From: a bacterium
GTDB taxonomy: Bacteria > Patescibacteriota > Microgenomatia > Woykebacterales > RBG-16-39-9b
Reading direction: 5' to 3'
DNA: 21,721 bases
NCBI GenBank assembly: GCA_030690175.1
Contig: JAUYHE010000057.1
Coordinates: 1 to 21,721, forward strand
The position numbers and the translations under genes were made by a program. Under the pieces are notes generated by a model, which saw only the letters and a program-made list of their open reading frames with translations, did no database searches and was not told the origin of the DNA. This document shows, piece by piece, positions 5,500-13,733 of the stretch (its first letter is position 1; the number at the start of each line of letters is the position of its first letter).

Positions 5500-7401
5500 A
5501 TGGAAAGTCTAAAAAAACAAGGTAAAAACCAAAACACACTCCGAACAATAATTCTATACGTATTAATCGCCCTGGTAGCAACATTTTTCATTATTTCCTT
5601 TTTTCCCACCAAAGAAGGCAGTTCAGCAAAAGGTTTGTCAAAAGTTTTGACGTTGATAAAGGAAGACAAGGTAAAGGAAGTAAAGGTAGAAGGTAGTACG
5701 ATCACAGCCCAATTAAAAGATGGTACTAAATTGAAGTCAATCAAAGAAGAAGGGGTAAGTTTTGCCGAAATTCTCAAAGATTCAAGTATCGATCCTAAAA
5801 GTTTTACGTGGAGTGTGAAAGATACTTCTACTTCGCGCACGTTATTCAATCTAGCCGCTACCTTTTTACCGGTACTAATAATCGTCGGCTTTTTTATTTT
5901 CTTTCTGCGCCAGGCTAGAGGGGCCGGTGACAATATTCTTTCGTTCGCTCGCAGCCGAGCTAAAACCTTTAATAAGGACAAACCAATCACAAAATTTACC
6001 GATGTTGCCGGCGTTGACGAAGCTAAACAGGAACTTGCCGAAGTGGTTCAATTTCTTAAACACCCGGAGAAATTCCGCGCTCTAGGAGCAAAAATACCCA
6101 AGGGCGTACTGATAATTGGCCCATCTGGGGTAGGTAAGACCCTTTTAGCACGGGCTGTAGCTGGGGAAGCGGGGGTGCCATTCTACTCTATAGCAGGAAG
6201 TGAATTTATGGAAATGCTGGTAGGGGTAGGTGCCAGTCGAGCAAGAGATTTGTTTGAAACTGCAAAAAAGAGCGCTCCAGCAATTATTTTTATTGACGAA
6301 ATAGACTCTATTGGTCGCCAACGGGGCCTGGGGATCGGTGGTGGCCATGATGAACGTGAACAAACTTTGAACCAAATTTTAGTAGAGATGGATGGTTTTG
6401 AACCAAATGATAACGTCATCGTTATGGCGGCTACAAACCGGCCTGATATGCTCGATCCAGCTTTGATCCGTCCGGGAAGATTTGATCGCCGCGTTGCCTT
6501 GGATCTACCCGATATTGAAGGTCGTAAAGCCATAATTAAAATTCACTCCCGCAATAAACCACTTTCCACCGATGTTGATTTAGACAAAATCGCTAAACGG
6601 ACGGTTGGTTTTTCCGGGGCAGATTTAGAAAACATGCTCAACGAAGCAGCGATTTTGGCGGCGAGAGCCAATAAAAAACAAGTTGAGGCTCGCGATTTGG
6701 AAGAAGCCGCTCTCAAAGTACAATTAGGGCCAGAAAGGAAGAGAATGACTACCGATGAAGAAAAGAAAATGACCGCTTATCATGAAGCCGGCCACGCCCT
6801 TGTTACTAAAATGCTACCTCATACAGACCCGGTTCACCGTATTTCTATCGTGGCTCGGGGACCAACTGGCGGTCACACTCTAATTCCACCAGCGGTGGAT
6901 CGTTACAACGAAACTAAGACTAGATTACTTGAGACAGTCACCTCACTTCTTGGTGGTCGGGCTGCCGAAGAAATTGAATTTAAAGAATTTACCGTTGGTG
7001 CTTCTAGCGATATTCAAAGAGCTACCGATATTGCCCGAAAAATGGTTACCGAGTTTGGGATGAGCTCCCTTGGCCCGTTATCGACAGGAGTGCGAGGAGA
7101 AAGCCCCTGGCTCGCTCGGGAACTAGGCGATCCCAAACCACTTTCAGAACACCTGGCCGCGAAAGTAGACGACGAAATTAAGAAAATAATTGACGAAAGT
7201 TTTGAAAAAGCCAAAAAGATATTAAGAGAAAATAAAGAAAAATTAAACCTGGTGGCTAGCGAACTAATTAAAAAAGAAACCCTGGAGGGTGATGAATTCG
7301 AGGCATTAGTTGAGCGGGGTGAAAAGCTACACCAAGTAAAAGAGCATATGAGCCCAACTACTGAGGACATTGAAATTGGAGAAACGCAGAAAGAAGAATA
7401 G
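5500..7401 (+). CDS. ftsH: ATP-dependent zinc metalloprotease FtsH
   Basis: This 633-residue membrane protease degrades misfolded membrane proteins and short-lived regulators. It has a first helix (about 15-35), an external domain (36-115), a second helix (116-137), an AAA+ domain, then a peptidase domain. Visible motifs are Walker A GPSGVGKT (207-214), Walker B IIFIDEID (262-269), the second region of homology TNRPDMLDPALIRPGRFDR (312-330), zinc-binding HEAGH (428-432) and a downstream Asp in VGASSD (504). Two changes stand out. Walker A has S and V for the usual P and T, and the pore motif MFVG reads MLVG (L240). Fifteen more in-frame acidic codons follow the TAG stop. The ATG at 5500 lacks a Shine-Dalgarno site. 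Confidence 0.95.
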   Translation: MESLKKQGKNQNTLRTIILYVLIALVATFFIISFFPTKEGSSAKGLSKVLTLIKEDKVKEVKVEGSTITAQLKDGTKLKSIKEEGVSFAEILKDSSIDPKSFTWSVKDTSTSRTLFNLAATFLPVLIIVGFFIFFLRQARGAGDNILSFARSRAKTFNKDKPITKFTDVAGVDEAKQELAEVVQFLKHPEKFRALGAKIPKGVLIIGPSGVGKTLLARAVAGEAGVPFYSIAGSEFMEMLVGVGASRARDLFETAKKSAPAIIFIDEIDSIGRQRGLGIGGGHDEREQTLNQILVEMDGFEPNDNVIVMAATNRPDMLDPALIRPGRFDRRVALDLPDIEGRKAIIKIHSRNKPLSTDVDLDKIAKRTVGFSGADLENMLNEAAILAARANKKQVEARDLEEAALKVQLGPERKRMTTDEEKKMTAYHEAGHALVTKMLPHTDPVHRISIVARGPTGGHTLIPPAVDRYNETKTRLLETVTSLLGGRAAEEIEFKEFTVGASSDIQRATDIARKMVTEFGMSSLGPLSTGVRGESPWLARELGDPKPLSEHLAAKVDDEIKKIIDESFEKAKKILRENKEKLNLVASELIKKETLEGDEFEALVERGEKLHQVKEHMSPTTEDIEIGETQKEE

Positions 7402-7449
7402 GAAGAGAAGAAAGAAGTCGAAGGAGAGGTAGTAACAGAAGAGAATTAA
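7402..7449 (+). other. In-frame continuation of ftsH after TAG
   Basis: Directly after the TAG stop the same frame reads EEKKEVEGEVVTEEN and then TAA (7447-7449). The composition continues the acidic tail before the stop (GETQKEE). It looks like the original C-terminus cut off by a one-base change, or a readthrough extension. Confidence 0.5.
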
Positions 7450-7455
7450 TGAAAA

Positions 7456-7478
7456 GGACAATCGCAAAGCGATTGTCC
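7456..7478 (-). terminator. Hairpin between convergent ftsH and recombinase remnant
   Basis: GGACAATCGC and GCGATTGTCC form a perfect 10-bp stem around AAA. On the minus strand TTTTCATT follows, so it can end transcripts of the surface-protein gene. On the plus strand no T run follows. Confidence 0.55.
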
Positions 7479-7497
7479 CACTGGCAGACTGATTTAC

Positions 7498-7806
7498 TTA
7501 GGCTCTAGGATGACCCTTTTTGTACATCTCCCTTGTTCTACTTGTTCCCAAATTTGCGTAAAAGGATTGCGTTATCGAGGTATACGCATGGTCAAGCATT
7601 TCCTGGACGTTTCGTAGAGGCATTCCACCAGCCAGCATGTAAACAGCAAAAGAATGCCGCAGGGTATTCGGTGTTATCCCCTTGCCCAGATTTGCTGACT
7701 TTGCACAGCCTTTTATGAAGCCCGCTGTCGAAAACACCACACCATCAAAACGGGCTAGAAAAATATCTCCGGTTTTTCCTCTTTCTGTCCAGCCGGCGCC
7801 TGAGCC
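7498..7806 (-). pseudogene. Decayed tyrosine recombinase, C-terminal fragment
   Basis: The frame is open from 7806 to a TAA at 7498-7500. It reads GDIFLARFDG and then GKGITPNTLRHSFAVYMLAG, LRNVQEMLDHAYTSIT and FYANL, the C-terminal catalytic half of a Xer-like enzyme. The second Arg is present; the His of HxxR is Asn; QSFYANL gives the Tyr; GH is DH. The N-terminal domain and Arg I are missing. Homology continues upstream of the only start-like codons (GTG at 7740) into the 3' end of the surface-protein gene, which overlaps it in another frame. It is a remnant of a recombinase unrelated to the one at 1052-1921 except by family. Confidence 0.7.
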
Positions 7807-9775
7807 TCATTAGATGTTTTTCATAAATTTCTAAATTAATGATTCTTCTTAGGCCGGAATTAGCGTACAAGCGGACTATTATACCAATTGGTAAAATAGC
7901 GATTAGTATCCAATAACCAGCCTCCGTACCGGTGTTAGGAAGGTTGGGCGTGCTGGAAGGCGGTTGGCTAGGTGGATTACTCGGTGGATTGCTCGGCGGA
8001 CTACTTGGCGGATTTTCGGGTGGGTTTTCCGGGGGCGGCAGACTGCTCGTGCAGTCTCCGTATTCAATTGTAAGTTCATCAACTCTTGGAGAAACAATTG
8101 TATTATTAGTTTCCAAAGAACCCGCTCTCCATTTTAATGCGCTGCCGGTCGAAGTAAAATTGTGGGCAACCCCCAGAGTAACTTCCTCCCAAGTAACACC
8201 ATCGTCATTTGATAGGTACCATTTAATACTCGTTTGACCGGTAAAATCTTGAATATATTGATCTTCTTTGTAATTGTGAATTACATCAGCTGTCAACGTA
8301 GCTTGTTTTATATCCCAGCTTTCTTGAGCCACTCTGGTTGATTGACCCAATCTGGGCGTTTGGAAGAAAGCTAACCTATCTACCAAAACATCCGGGTTCC
8401 AGATAAGAGATCCAGAGGAGGAGACTTTCTGTGCGGAGAGAAAACCTACACTAGCCCCTGTAAAATTATCAGGGTAGTAAGGATAGAAATTACCAGAAGA
8501 ATCAACTGCACCCACTGGATTGGGGAAAGCAGCTGTATCCATAGTGGATAATTGAACTGGTCCCCAAAGCTTGTTTCCCGATAGATCATACTTGTAGGCA
8601 GCAGTTCTATCGGTAGAATTGGAAGTAACAATATAAGCTGATTGGAAATCAGCGGCAAACGAAAGGTCCGCATTTGGACCATTTGCCGCGGATGGTGCAT
8701 CATAATAAGGTGCAATTTTTGTAGCCGTACCCACATTACCGTCCTTATCTACAGTAGTGTAATAAATACCGTCTCCAAAACGAGCATAGGCGATGTAAAC
8801 TGTTTCCGCAGAGTTTATAGCTGTGCCTATCTCGCCTCTATCCCCACTCACAAGAGAACTAGCCACGTTACGTTCCCATATCAAGCTTCCGGTCGGGGAG
8901 TATTTGCGGATCCTCAATTGATCAGAAGCAGATCCCAGTCCATAAACAACATACAAATCTCCGCTTTCACCCACCTTGATTGTGAACGCTTGTAATTGTG
9001 GAACGCCCACTATTGCTACGTCTGAAGCCCAAAGATGATTGCCATTTTTATCTAGCTTTTGGAGAAAAAGGTTTGTTGAATTATTGTCATGAAAGGCAAA
9101 ATAAATATCGCCATTGTTGTCTACCTCCACATCTGATGCTTTAAAACCACCAGAGGTGTTACTCGGAAATGAGGTAAGGTTTACTTTTACATCATTTGTC
9201 CAAAGACGGTTCCCGTCCTTATCTGTTCTTACGGCGTAAAAATCAAAAGCAGTGTTTGGATCGCGAAAATCCTCCCAAACGAAATAAAGATCGCCGGAAG
9301 AGTTGTCGCGGGCAAGTGTTGAATAAAGTTGGGTTTGGTTACCAGAGGGAATTTGTGACACTCTCTTGTCATCGTAAAATTGTTTTAATGGACTACTATC
9401 TACAATTTGCAAGTTGATACTATACGCTCCGAAGAGATTAAAATAAGTAGCGTAAAATTTACCATCAGCTACTACAGTGCTGTGTCTTACATTCTCGTAA
9501 TTTCGCCGTATCCAAGGCAGTTGCAAATAACCTGGAGCATTGGAATTATTCCACCAAGCGGTAGTGACCGAGTCTCTATAGGTAGTTGTAGAAAAATCTT
9601 CCGTGAAGGTTTTTGAATTTGGACAAATAGCTGCTTTAGCTGGTTGGTTTCGTCTCGCGATTTCCTCCGCGTTTAAAAAGTAAAGAAACCCGTAGGTTGC
9701 AACCGTTACGACCACCAAGAGAAATAGACTTAAAAAAGCCTTTAGCAGTTTTCGGCGCCTGGGGGCAGGGTCCAT
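7745..9775 (-). CDS. LPNTG-anchored repeat surface protein
   Basis: This 676-residue protein opens with a basic stretch (APRRRK) and a signal or anchor helix (about 13-33). The body repeats a short unit with the core DG(N/S)xxW followed by an Asp/Val strand: DKDGNRLWTNDV, DKNGNHLWASDV, SPTGSLIWERNV, DLSGNKLWGPVQ and SSSGSLIWNPDV. It alternates with GDLYF/GDIYF-type strands, as in beta-propellers. A Pro-rich linker of PPxNPP repeats (about 580-610) leads to LPNTG (612-616), a hydrophobic helix and a basic tail, a sortase cell-wall sorting signal. The tail is about 30 residues longer than usual and its end overlaps the recombinase remnant. The ATG at 9775 is preferred over GTG at 9778 from promoter position. 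Its ligand is unknown. Confidence 0.8.
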   Translation of the reverse strand: MDPAPRRRKLLKAFLSLFLLVVVTVATYGFLYFLNAEEIARRNQPAKAAICPNSKTFTEDFSTTTYRDSVTTAWWNNSNAPGYLQLPWIRRNYENVRHSTVVADGKFYATYFNLFGAYSINLQIVDSSPLKQFYDDKRVSQIPSGNQTQLYSTLARDNSSGDLYFVWEDFRDPNTAFDFYAVRTDKDGNRLWTNDVKVNLTSFPSNTSGGFKASDVEVDNNGDIYFAFHDNNSTNLFLQKLDKNGNHLWASDVAIVGVPQLQAFTIKVGESGDLYVVYGLGSASDQLRIRKYSPTGSLIWERNVASSLVSGDRGEIGTAINSAETVYIAYARFGDGIYYTTVDKDGNVGTATKIAPYYDAPSAANGPNADLSFAADFQSAYIVTSNSTDRTAAYKYDLSGNKLWGPVQLSTMDTAAFPNPVGAVDSSGNFYPYYPDNFTGASVGFLSAQKVSSSGSLIWNPDVLVDRLAFFQTPRLGQSTRVAQESWDIKQATLTADVIHNYKEDQYIQDFTGQTSIKWYLSNDDGVTWEEVTLGVAHNFTSTGSALKWRAGSLETNNTIVSPRVDELTIEYGDCTSSLPPPENPPENPPSSPPSNPPSNPPSQPPSSTPNLPNTGTEAGYWILIAILPIGIIVRLYANSGLRRIINLEIYEKHLMRLRRRLDRKRKNRRYFSSPF

Positions 9776-9782
9776 CACTTAT

Positions 9783-9811
9783 AGTTTAGAGACAGATGAT
9801 GAAACTTGCAA
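9783..9811 (-). promoter_or_regulatory. Promoter of the surface-protein gene
   Basis: The minus strand has a -35 TTGCAA (9806-9811), a 17-base spacer and a -10 TAAACT (9783-9788). The predicted start coincides with the ATG at 9775, again suggesting a leaderless mRNA. Confidence 0.55.
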
Positions 9812-9836
9812 GCTAAGTTTTCCCCAGAGTTTTGCG

Positions 9837-9865
9837 TTTACAGTAAGAATAGGTTAAGGTAAAAT
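9837..9865 (+). promoter_or_regulatory. Promoter of the polA-mutM unit
   Basis: A -35 TTTACA (9837-9842), a 17-base spacer and a -10 TAAAAT (9860-9865) are present. A perfect 12-base palindrome, TAATTCGAATTA (9874-9885), lies at about +2 to +13 and could be an operator. Confidence 0.6.
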
Positions 9866-9903
9866 CTTCTCATTAATTCGAATTATCTTTTCGAACCGGA
9901 ATT

Positions 9904-12114
9904 ATGAAAAAATTAGTTTTGGTAGATGGGCACGCTGTGTTTCACCGGGCTTATCACGCTCTGCCTCCACTTACCACGTCAAAAGGCGAGTTAGTAAGCG
10001 CTGTTTTTGGTTTTACCAGTATGCTGCTGAGGGCAATAGACGATATAAAGCCAGATTACATTGCGGTTGCTTTTGACAGAGCCGAACCTACGTTTCGCCA
10101 TCAAGAATATACTGCCTATAAAGCGCAACGAATCGCGGCTCCAGAAGAGCTTCACGAACAAATGCCCAGGGTAAAAGAAACTCTTGCTGTTTTAAATATT
10201 CCTGTCTTCGAACTAGCCGGCTACGAGGCCGACGATATTATCGGTACGTTGGTAAAACAAGCCACGGAAAATGGAATTACTGGTCTTGAAATAATTATCG
10301 TAACTGGGGATAGGGACACTCTGCAGCTGGTTCGTCCCCACGTCAAAATTTACACTCCTGGAAAAAGCTTTTCTGACGTGGTCTATTACGATGAAAAAAT
10401 TGTTAGAGAAAAATACGGCATTGCGCCGAATCAAGTAATAGATTACAAAGCCTTAGCAGGAGACGCTTCGGACAATATTCCCGGTGTACGGGGAATAGGT
10501 GGCGTAGGCGCAACAAAACTTGTTCAAGAATTTGGATCAGTCGAACAAATTTATAAAAACCTTGGCAAAATAGGAGAAAAAACTCGCAAACTGCTCGAAG
10601 AAAACGCTGAAGAGGCGGTAATGTCAAAAAAACTAGCTACGATTGATCAGGGCGTCCCGATAAAGCTTGAGCTTGAAAAATGCGTTCTATCTGACTATGA
10701 CAAAACGGATGCAACCAATCTATTTCTAGACCTCGAGTTTAGAAGCTTAATTGGTAAACTTCCTGGGTCTGCGCAAGAAAACGCGGGTAAAAACAAAAAA
10801 GAGCTTGAAGTGGTCGAGGGTCAAGCGGGCTTATTTGACAAACAAAAGATAGAAAAAAGCGGGACAAATGATGAACTAGAAAAAGTTTTGCGGGAAATGG
10901 AAGGATGGGGAGTACTTGTGGATAAAAATAAACTTGCAAAACTTTCGCTAGAGATAAACAAAGACCTAGATGCCTTAGAAAAAAATATTTTTAAAGAAGT
11001 TGGGCACGAATTTAATTTAAACTCACCCAAACAGTTATCAGCTGTTCTTTATGACGAGCTGAATCTGATCCCAGAGCGCTCAACCAGGATTAAGACCCAC
11101 AAATCCACCGACGAATCTACTTTGTCGACTTTGATCAGCGCCCATCCTGTAATCGAGCCAATTTTGCAATACCGGGAGCTTTTTAAACTTAAATCAACTT
11201 ACGTAGACACTCTTCCAGAGCAAGTTGGTGCTGATGGTCGGCTGCACACGCATTACCATGCTGACGCTACTAGAACCGGTCGACTTTCAAGCAAAAATCC
11301 AAACCTGCAAAATATTCCCGCGAAAGGCACGTGGGGCGAAAAAATTCGCAGCAGCTTCGTCGCTCCAAAAGGAAAAATACTGCTTAGCGCTGATTACAAT
11401 CAAATCGAGCTGCGGGTTATGGCGCATATGAGCGGGGACAAAGAATTAAAACGGATATTTGAAGAAGGAGAAGACGTGCACACTCAAGCTGCAGCGGCGG
11501 TTTTGGGTAAAAAAGAAAACCTTGTCACAAAAGAAGACCGTAGAGTAGCAAAAATAATTAATTTTGGGATAATGTACGGAATTTCTCCTTTTGGCCTAGC
11601 TAAGCAGTTAAAAATCGAGTACGGACAGGCCGGGGAAATCATTGAGCGCTATTTTGAGCGTTTTCCGGGCGTGAAAGAGTGGATTGGTACTATTCTACGG
11701 GAAGCCTATGAAAAAGGCTTTGTAGAGACGCTAGGGGGCTTCAAGAGGTATGTCCTTGAGCTTCGTAGTAACAATCAAACGGTTCGTAAGCTTGGTGAAC
11801 GTATCGCTGTCAATTCTCCTATTCAAGGTACAGCGGCGGATATTATCAAAAAAGCCATGGTAGAGATAAATGACAAATTTAGATCGCAACGCGCTCTGCG
11901 ACCATTGCATGGGCTACAAATGACAAATGTTAAATCGAAAATGATACTTCAGGTTCACGATGAATTGGTTTTTGAGGTACCAGAAGAAGAGCTGCAAAAA
12001 GTTGCGCCAATCATCAAAGAGTTGATGGAGACATCAATGATCCTCTCGGTTCCTCTTATAGTCGAGCTAAAGGCGGGTAAGAATTGGGGTGAGATGAAAC
12101 CTCTAAAAATTTAG
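9904..12114 (+). CDS. polA: DNA polymerase I lacking the 3'-5' exonuclease domain
   Basis: This 736-residue enzyme fills gaps and removes RNA primers. The N-terminal 5' nuclease (about 1-285) shows VLVDGHAVFHRAYHAL, the acidic cluster AFDRAEPTFR, YEADDIIGT and VTGDRDTLQL, and the helix-hairpin-helix segment AGDASDNIPGVRGIGGVGAT. Only about 35 linker residues separate it from the polymerase part. The proofreading domain of the 928-residue Escherichia coli enzyme is therefore absent. Polymerase motifs are intact: A in LSADYNQIELRV (D497), B in RRVAKIINFGIMYG (546-559) and C in LQVHDELVFEV (H685, D686). GGA lies 5 bases before the ATG. The mutM gene follows after 10 bases, so the two repair genes probably share one transcript. 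Confidence 0.96.
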   Translation: MKKLVLVDGHAVFHRAYHALPPLTTSKGELVSAVFGFTSMLLRAIDDIKPDYIAVAFDRAEPTFRHQEYTAYKAQRIAAPEELHEQMPRVKETLAVLNIPVFELAGYEADDIIGTLVKQATENGITGLEIIIVTGDRDTLQLVRPHVKIYTPGKSFSDVVYYDEKIVREKYGIAPNQVIDYKALAGDASDNIPGVRGIGGVGATKLVQEFGSVEQIYKNLGKIGEKTRKLLEENAEEAVMSKKLATIDQGVPIKLELEKCVLSDYDKTDATNLFLDLEFRSLIGKLPGSAQENAGKNKKELEVVEGQAGLFDKQKIEKSGTNDELEKVLREMEGWGVLVDKNKLAKLSLEINKDLDALEKNIFKEVGHEFNLNSPKQLSAVLYDELNLIPERSTRIKTHKSTDESTLSTLISAHPVIEPILQYRELFKLKSTYVDTLPEQVGADGRLHTHYHADATRTGRLSSKNPNLQNIPAKGTWGEKIRSSFVAPKGKILLSADYNQIELRVMAHMSGDKELKRIFEEGEDVHTQAAAAVLGKKENLVTKEDRRVAKIINFGIMYGISPFGLAKQLKIEYGQAGEIIERYFERFPGVKEWIGTILREAYEKGFVETLGGFKRYVLELRSNNQTVRKLGERIAVNSPIQGTAADIIKKAMVEINDKFRSQRALRPLHGLQMTNVKSKMILQVHDELVFEVPEEELQKVAPIIKELMETSMILSVPLIVELKAGKNWGEMKPLKI

Positions 12115-12124
12115 AATTAAGATT

Positions 12125-12958
12125 ATGCCTGAATTACCCGAGGTGGAAACAATTAAAAACGATCTTTTGAAAAAGGTCGTCGGCTCACAGATTACCAGCG
12201 TTTCTTACACTAGTGAAGGTCAGAAGCTAATTAGCAAGGCTGGTCAAGACCTCACCGACTTACTTCCTGGAAATAAAATTAAGAGTATAGAGCGTAAGGC
12301 AAAATATTTGGTTTTGGAGCTTTCCGGCGGTAAGAAACTTATTTTTCACTTAAAACTAACCGGTCGAATTCTTGTAAGAAACGGTTCAAATCCAAATGAT
12401 GAGTTTGTTCGGTTGGTTCTTGCTCTAAATGATGGCCGAGAAATTCGTTTCGCTGATAGGAATGGATTTGGCGAGGTTAAATTAATAGGTGCTGGCGAAG
12501 AGGTAGATCAAGATTTAGGTCCGGATCCGTTTGAAGTTTCGGTCCAACAGTTCAATTTATTAATAAATCAAACCGGAAAGGAGACGATCAAGGAGACTTT
12601 ACTTGATCAGAAAACAATCAGTGGAGTGGGTAATATCTATGCGGACGAGGCTCTTTATTTAGCCGGCATCAATCCATTTCGCTCTCCTCGAGCGCTTTCA
12701 ACAAACGAGACGGCGAAGCTACTGGATTCTATTAAACAAGTGCTGAATGAAGGAATAAAACATCGAGGAACGACAATAGACTCTTATCGAGATACAGATG
12801 GCCGTCCGGGCACCCATCAATTTCATCTACTTGTTTACGGAAAAGCTGGGAAACCCTGCAAAAAATGCGCAACTAGGATTGAATATACTGAAATAAAAGG
12901 GAGGCGAACTCACTTCTGTCCAAACTGCCAACCGAAAGAACAGCTGGCGCTGTTCTAA
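12125..12958 (+). CDS. mutM: Formamidopyrimidine-DNA glycosylase, paralogue 1
   Basis: This 277-residue base-excision glycosylase/lyase excises oxidised purines. The catalytic N-terminus is PELPEVETI, with Pro2 as nucleophile after Met removal and Glu3. The beta-hairpin Lys is K60 in RKAKYLVLEL, and the helix segment is ISGVGNIYADEAL. The C-terminal zinc finger has C245, C248, C265 and C268 with GRRTHFCPNC. An oddity is the loop that in MutM reads DPRRFG and carries the Arg and Phe that fill the gap left by the flipped base. Here it reads DRNGFG (111-116), with Asn at the Arg position. The second copy at 15153 keeps Arg. Lesion or opposite-base preference may therefore differ. It follows polA closely. 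Confidence 0.93.
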   Translation: MPELPEVETIKNDLLKKVVGSQITSVSYTSEGQKLISKAGQDLTDLLPGNKIKSIERKAKYLVLELSGGKKLIFHLKLTGRILVRNGSNPNDEFVRLVLALNDGREIRFADRNGFGEVKLIGAGEEVDQDLGPDPFEVSVQQFNLLINQTGKETIKETLLDQKTISGVGNIYADEALYLAGINPFRSPRALSTNETAKLLDSIKQVLNEGIKHRGTTIDSYRDTDGRPGTHQFHLLVYGKAGKPCKKCATRIEYTEIKGRRTHFCPNCQPKEQLALF

Positions 12959-12959
12959 G

Positions 12960-13030
12960 TTATAGATCGCTAAGGCGCTCTGCGCCGCTTGCGCTCCTAA
13001 AGTTTTAAGTTGTAAGTAATAAGTTAAATT
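12960..13030 (+). other. Intergenic hairpin and short tandem repeats
   Basis: GGCGC-TCT-GCGCC forms a small hairpin near 12973-12985 without a T run. Three 7-base units, TAAGTTG, TAAGTAA and TAAGTTA, then lie just before the next start codon. No Shine-Dalgarno site is seen. Confidence 0.35.
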
Positions 13031-13621
13031 ATGGAAAATTTAAAAGAAACTTATAACAAGCTAGCGCCGAAGTGGAATCAAGCAGACTGGGGTGACAAAG
13101 GATTGCGAAAATTTATTAAACTAATTAGCGGTGGAAAAGTGTTAGATTTGGGTTGCGGTTCAGGTATTCAATCCAAGGTTTTGCAAGAGGCGGGTCTAGA
13201 AGTTGTAGGAGTTGATTTTGCCGAAAAGATGATCGAAGAAGCGAAGAAGAGAGTTCCAAACGCAGAATTTCTCGTGATGGATATTTTAAACCTAGACTTT
13301 CCTCCAGAGCATTTCGACGGAATTTACGCCAGAGCATCACTGCTTCATATTCCTAAAAATAAAATCGGCCAAGTTTTAAAAGATCTCCACAAAATTCTCA
13401 AAAGAAACGGTATAATCTACGTTGCTTTGAAAGAAGGTGAAGGTGAGAGGGAAGTTGTTGATGAAGATCTGGGTGCCTCACGATTTTTTGCTTTTTATAA
13501 AGAGGATGAGATAAGAGAATTACTTGAAAAAATGGGGTTTCAGATAATTGAGACAGTTTATGAAAAAACAAAGAACAACTTGTGGTTACAAATTTTTGCC
13601 AATAAGAGGCAAACAGCCTAA
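13031..13621 (+). CDS. Class I SAM-dependent methyltransferase
   Basis: This 196-residue protein has the Rossmann methyltransferase motifs in order. Motif I is VLDLGCGSG (37-45). The acidic end of strand 2 is VVGVDFAEKMIEEAKKR. The motif II region is AEFLVMDILNLDFPPEHFDG, and LHKILKRNGIIYVALKEGEG is the strand after motif III. It resembles small-molecule methyltransferases of the ubiquinone/menaquinone or tellurite-resistance type. The substrate cannot be told. There is no membrane segment. It may be the last gene of the polA-mutM unit, though 72 bases with a hairpin separate them. No Shine-Dalgarno site is present. Confidence 0.85.
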   Translation: MENLKETYNKLAPKWNQADWGDKGLRKFIKLISGGKVLDLGCGSGIQSKVLQEAGLEVVGVDFAEKMIEEAKKRVPNAEFLVMDILNLDFPPEHFDGIYARASLLHIPKNKIGQVLKDLHKILKRNGIIYVALKEGEGEREVVDEDLGASRFFAFYKEDEIRELLEKMGFQIIETVYEKTKNNLWLQIFANKRQTA

Positions 13622-13632
13622 ATATCCCAAAG

Positions 13633-13661
13633 CTGAAAAACATTTCCATTTCTGATATAAT
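13633..13661 (+). promoter_or_regulatory. Promoter of the unknown gene at 13734
   Basis: A perfect -10 TATAAT (13656-13661) is preceded at 17 bases by a weak -35 CTGAAA (13633-13638). The leader of about 65 nt carries a CCACTT/AAGTGG hairpin (13689-13708) and the palindrome TTTCCGGAAA before the Shine-Dalgarno site. Confidence 0.5.
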
Positions 13662-13733
13662 CCGCCACGATTGAGTAGTCGGTTTGGCCCACTTACCATT
13701 AAAAGTGGCTTTCCGGAAAGGAGTGGATCCAGC

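Noticed and set aside
5496..5990. Minus-strand ORF opposite the ftsH N-terminus
   Set aside because: Antisense shadow of a clear FtsH coding region.
7960..8035. Short tandem repeats that could suggest a CRISPR-like array
   Set aside because: They encode PPxNPP repeats in a coding frame; there are no spacers of constant length.
7932..8237. Repetitive Gly/Leu ORF on the plus strand (GGLLGGLLGG-type)
   Set aside because: It is the antisense reading of the Pro-rich linker of the surface-protein gene. The minus-strand frame has signal, repeats and LPNTG.
13671..13733. Upstream TTG start for the 268-residue gene
   Set aside because: It falls at the predicted transcription start and has no ribosome site; the ATG at 13734 follows AAGGAG.
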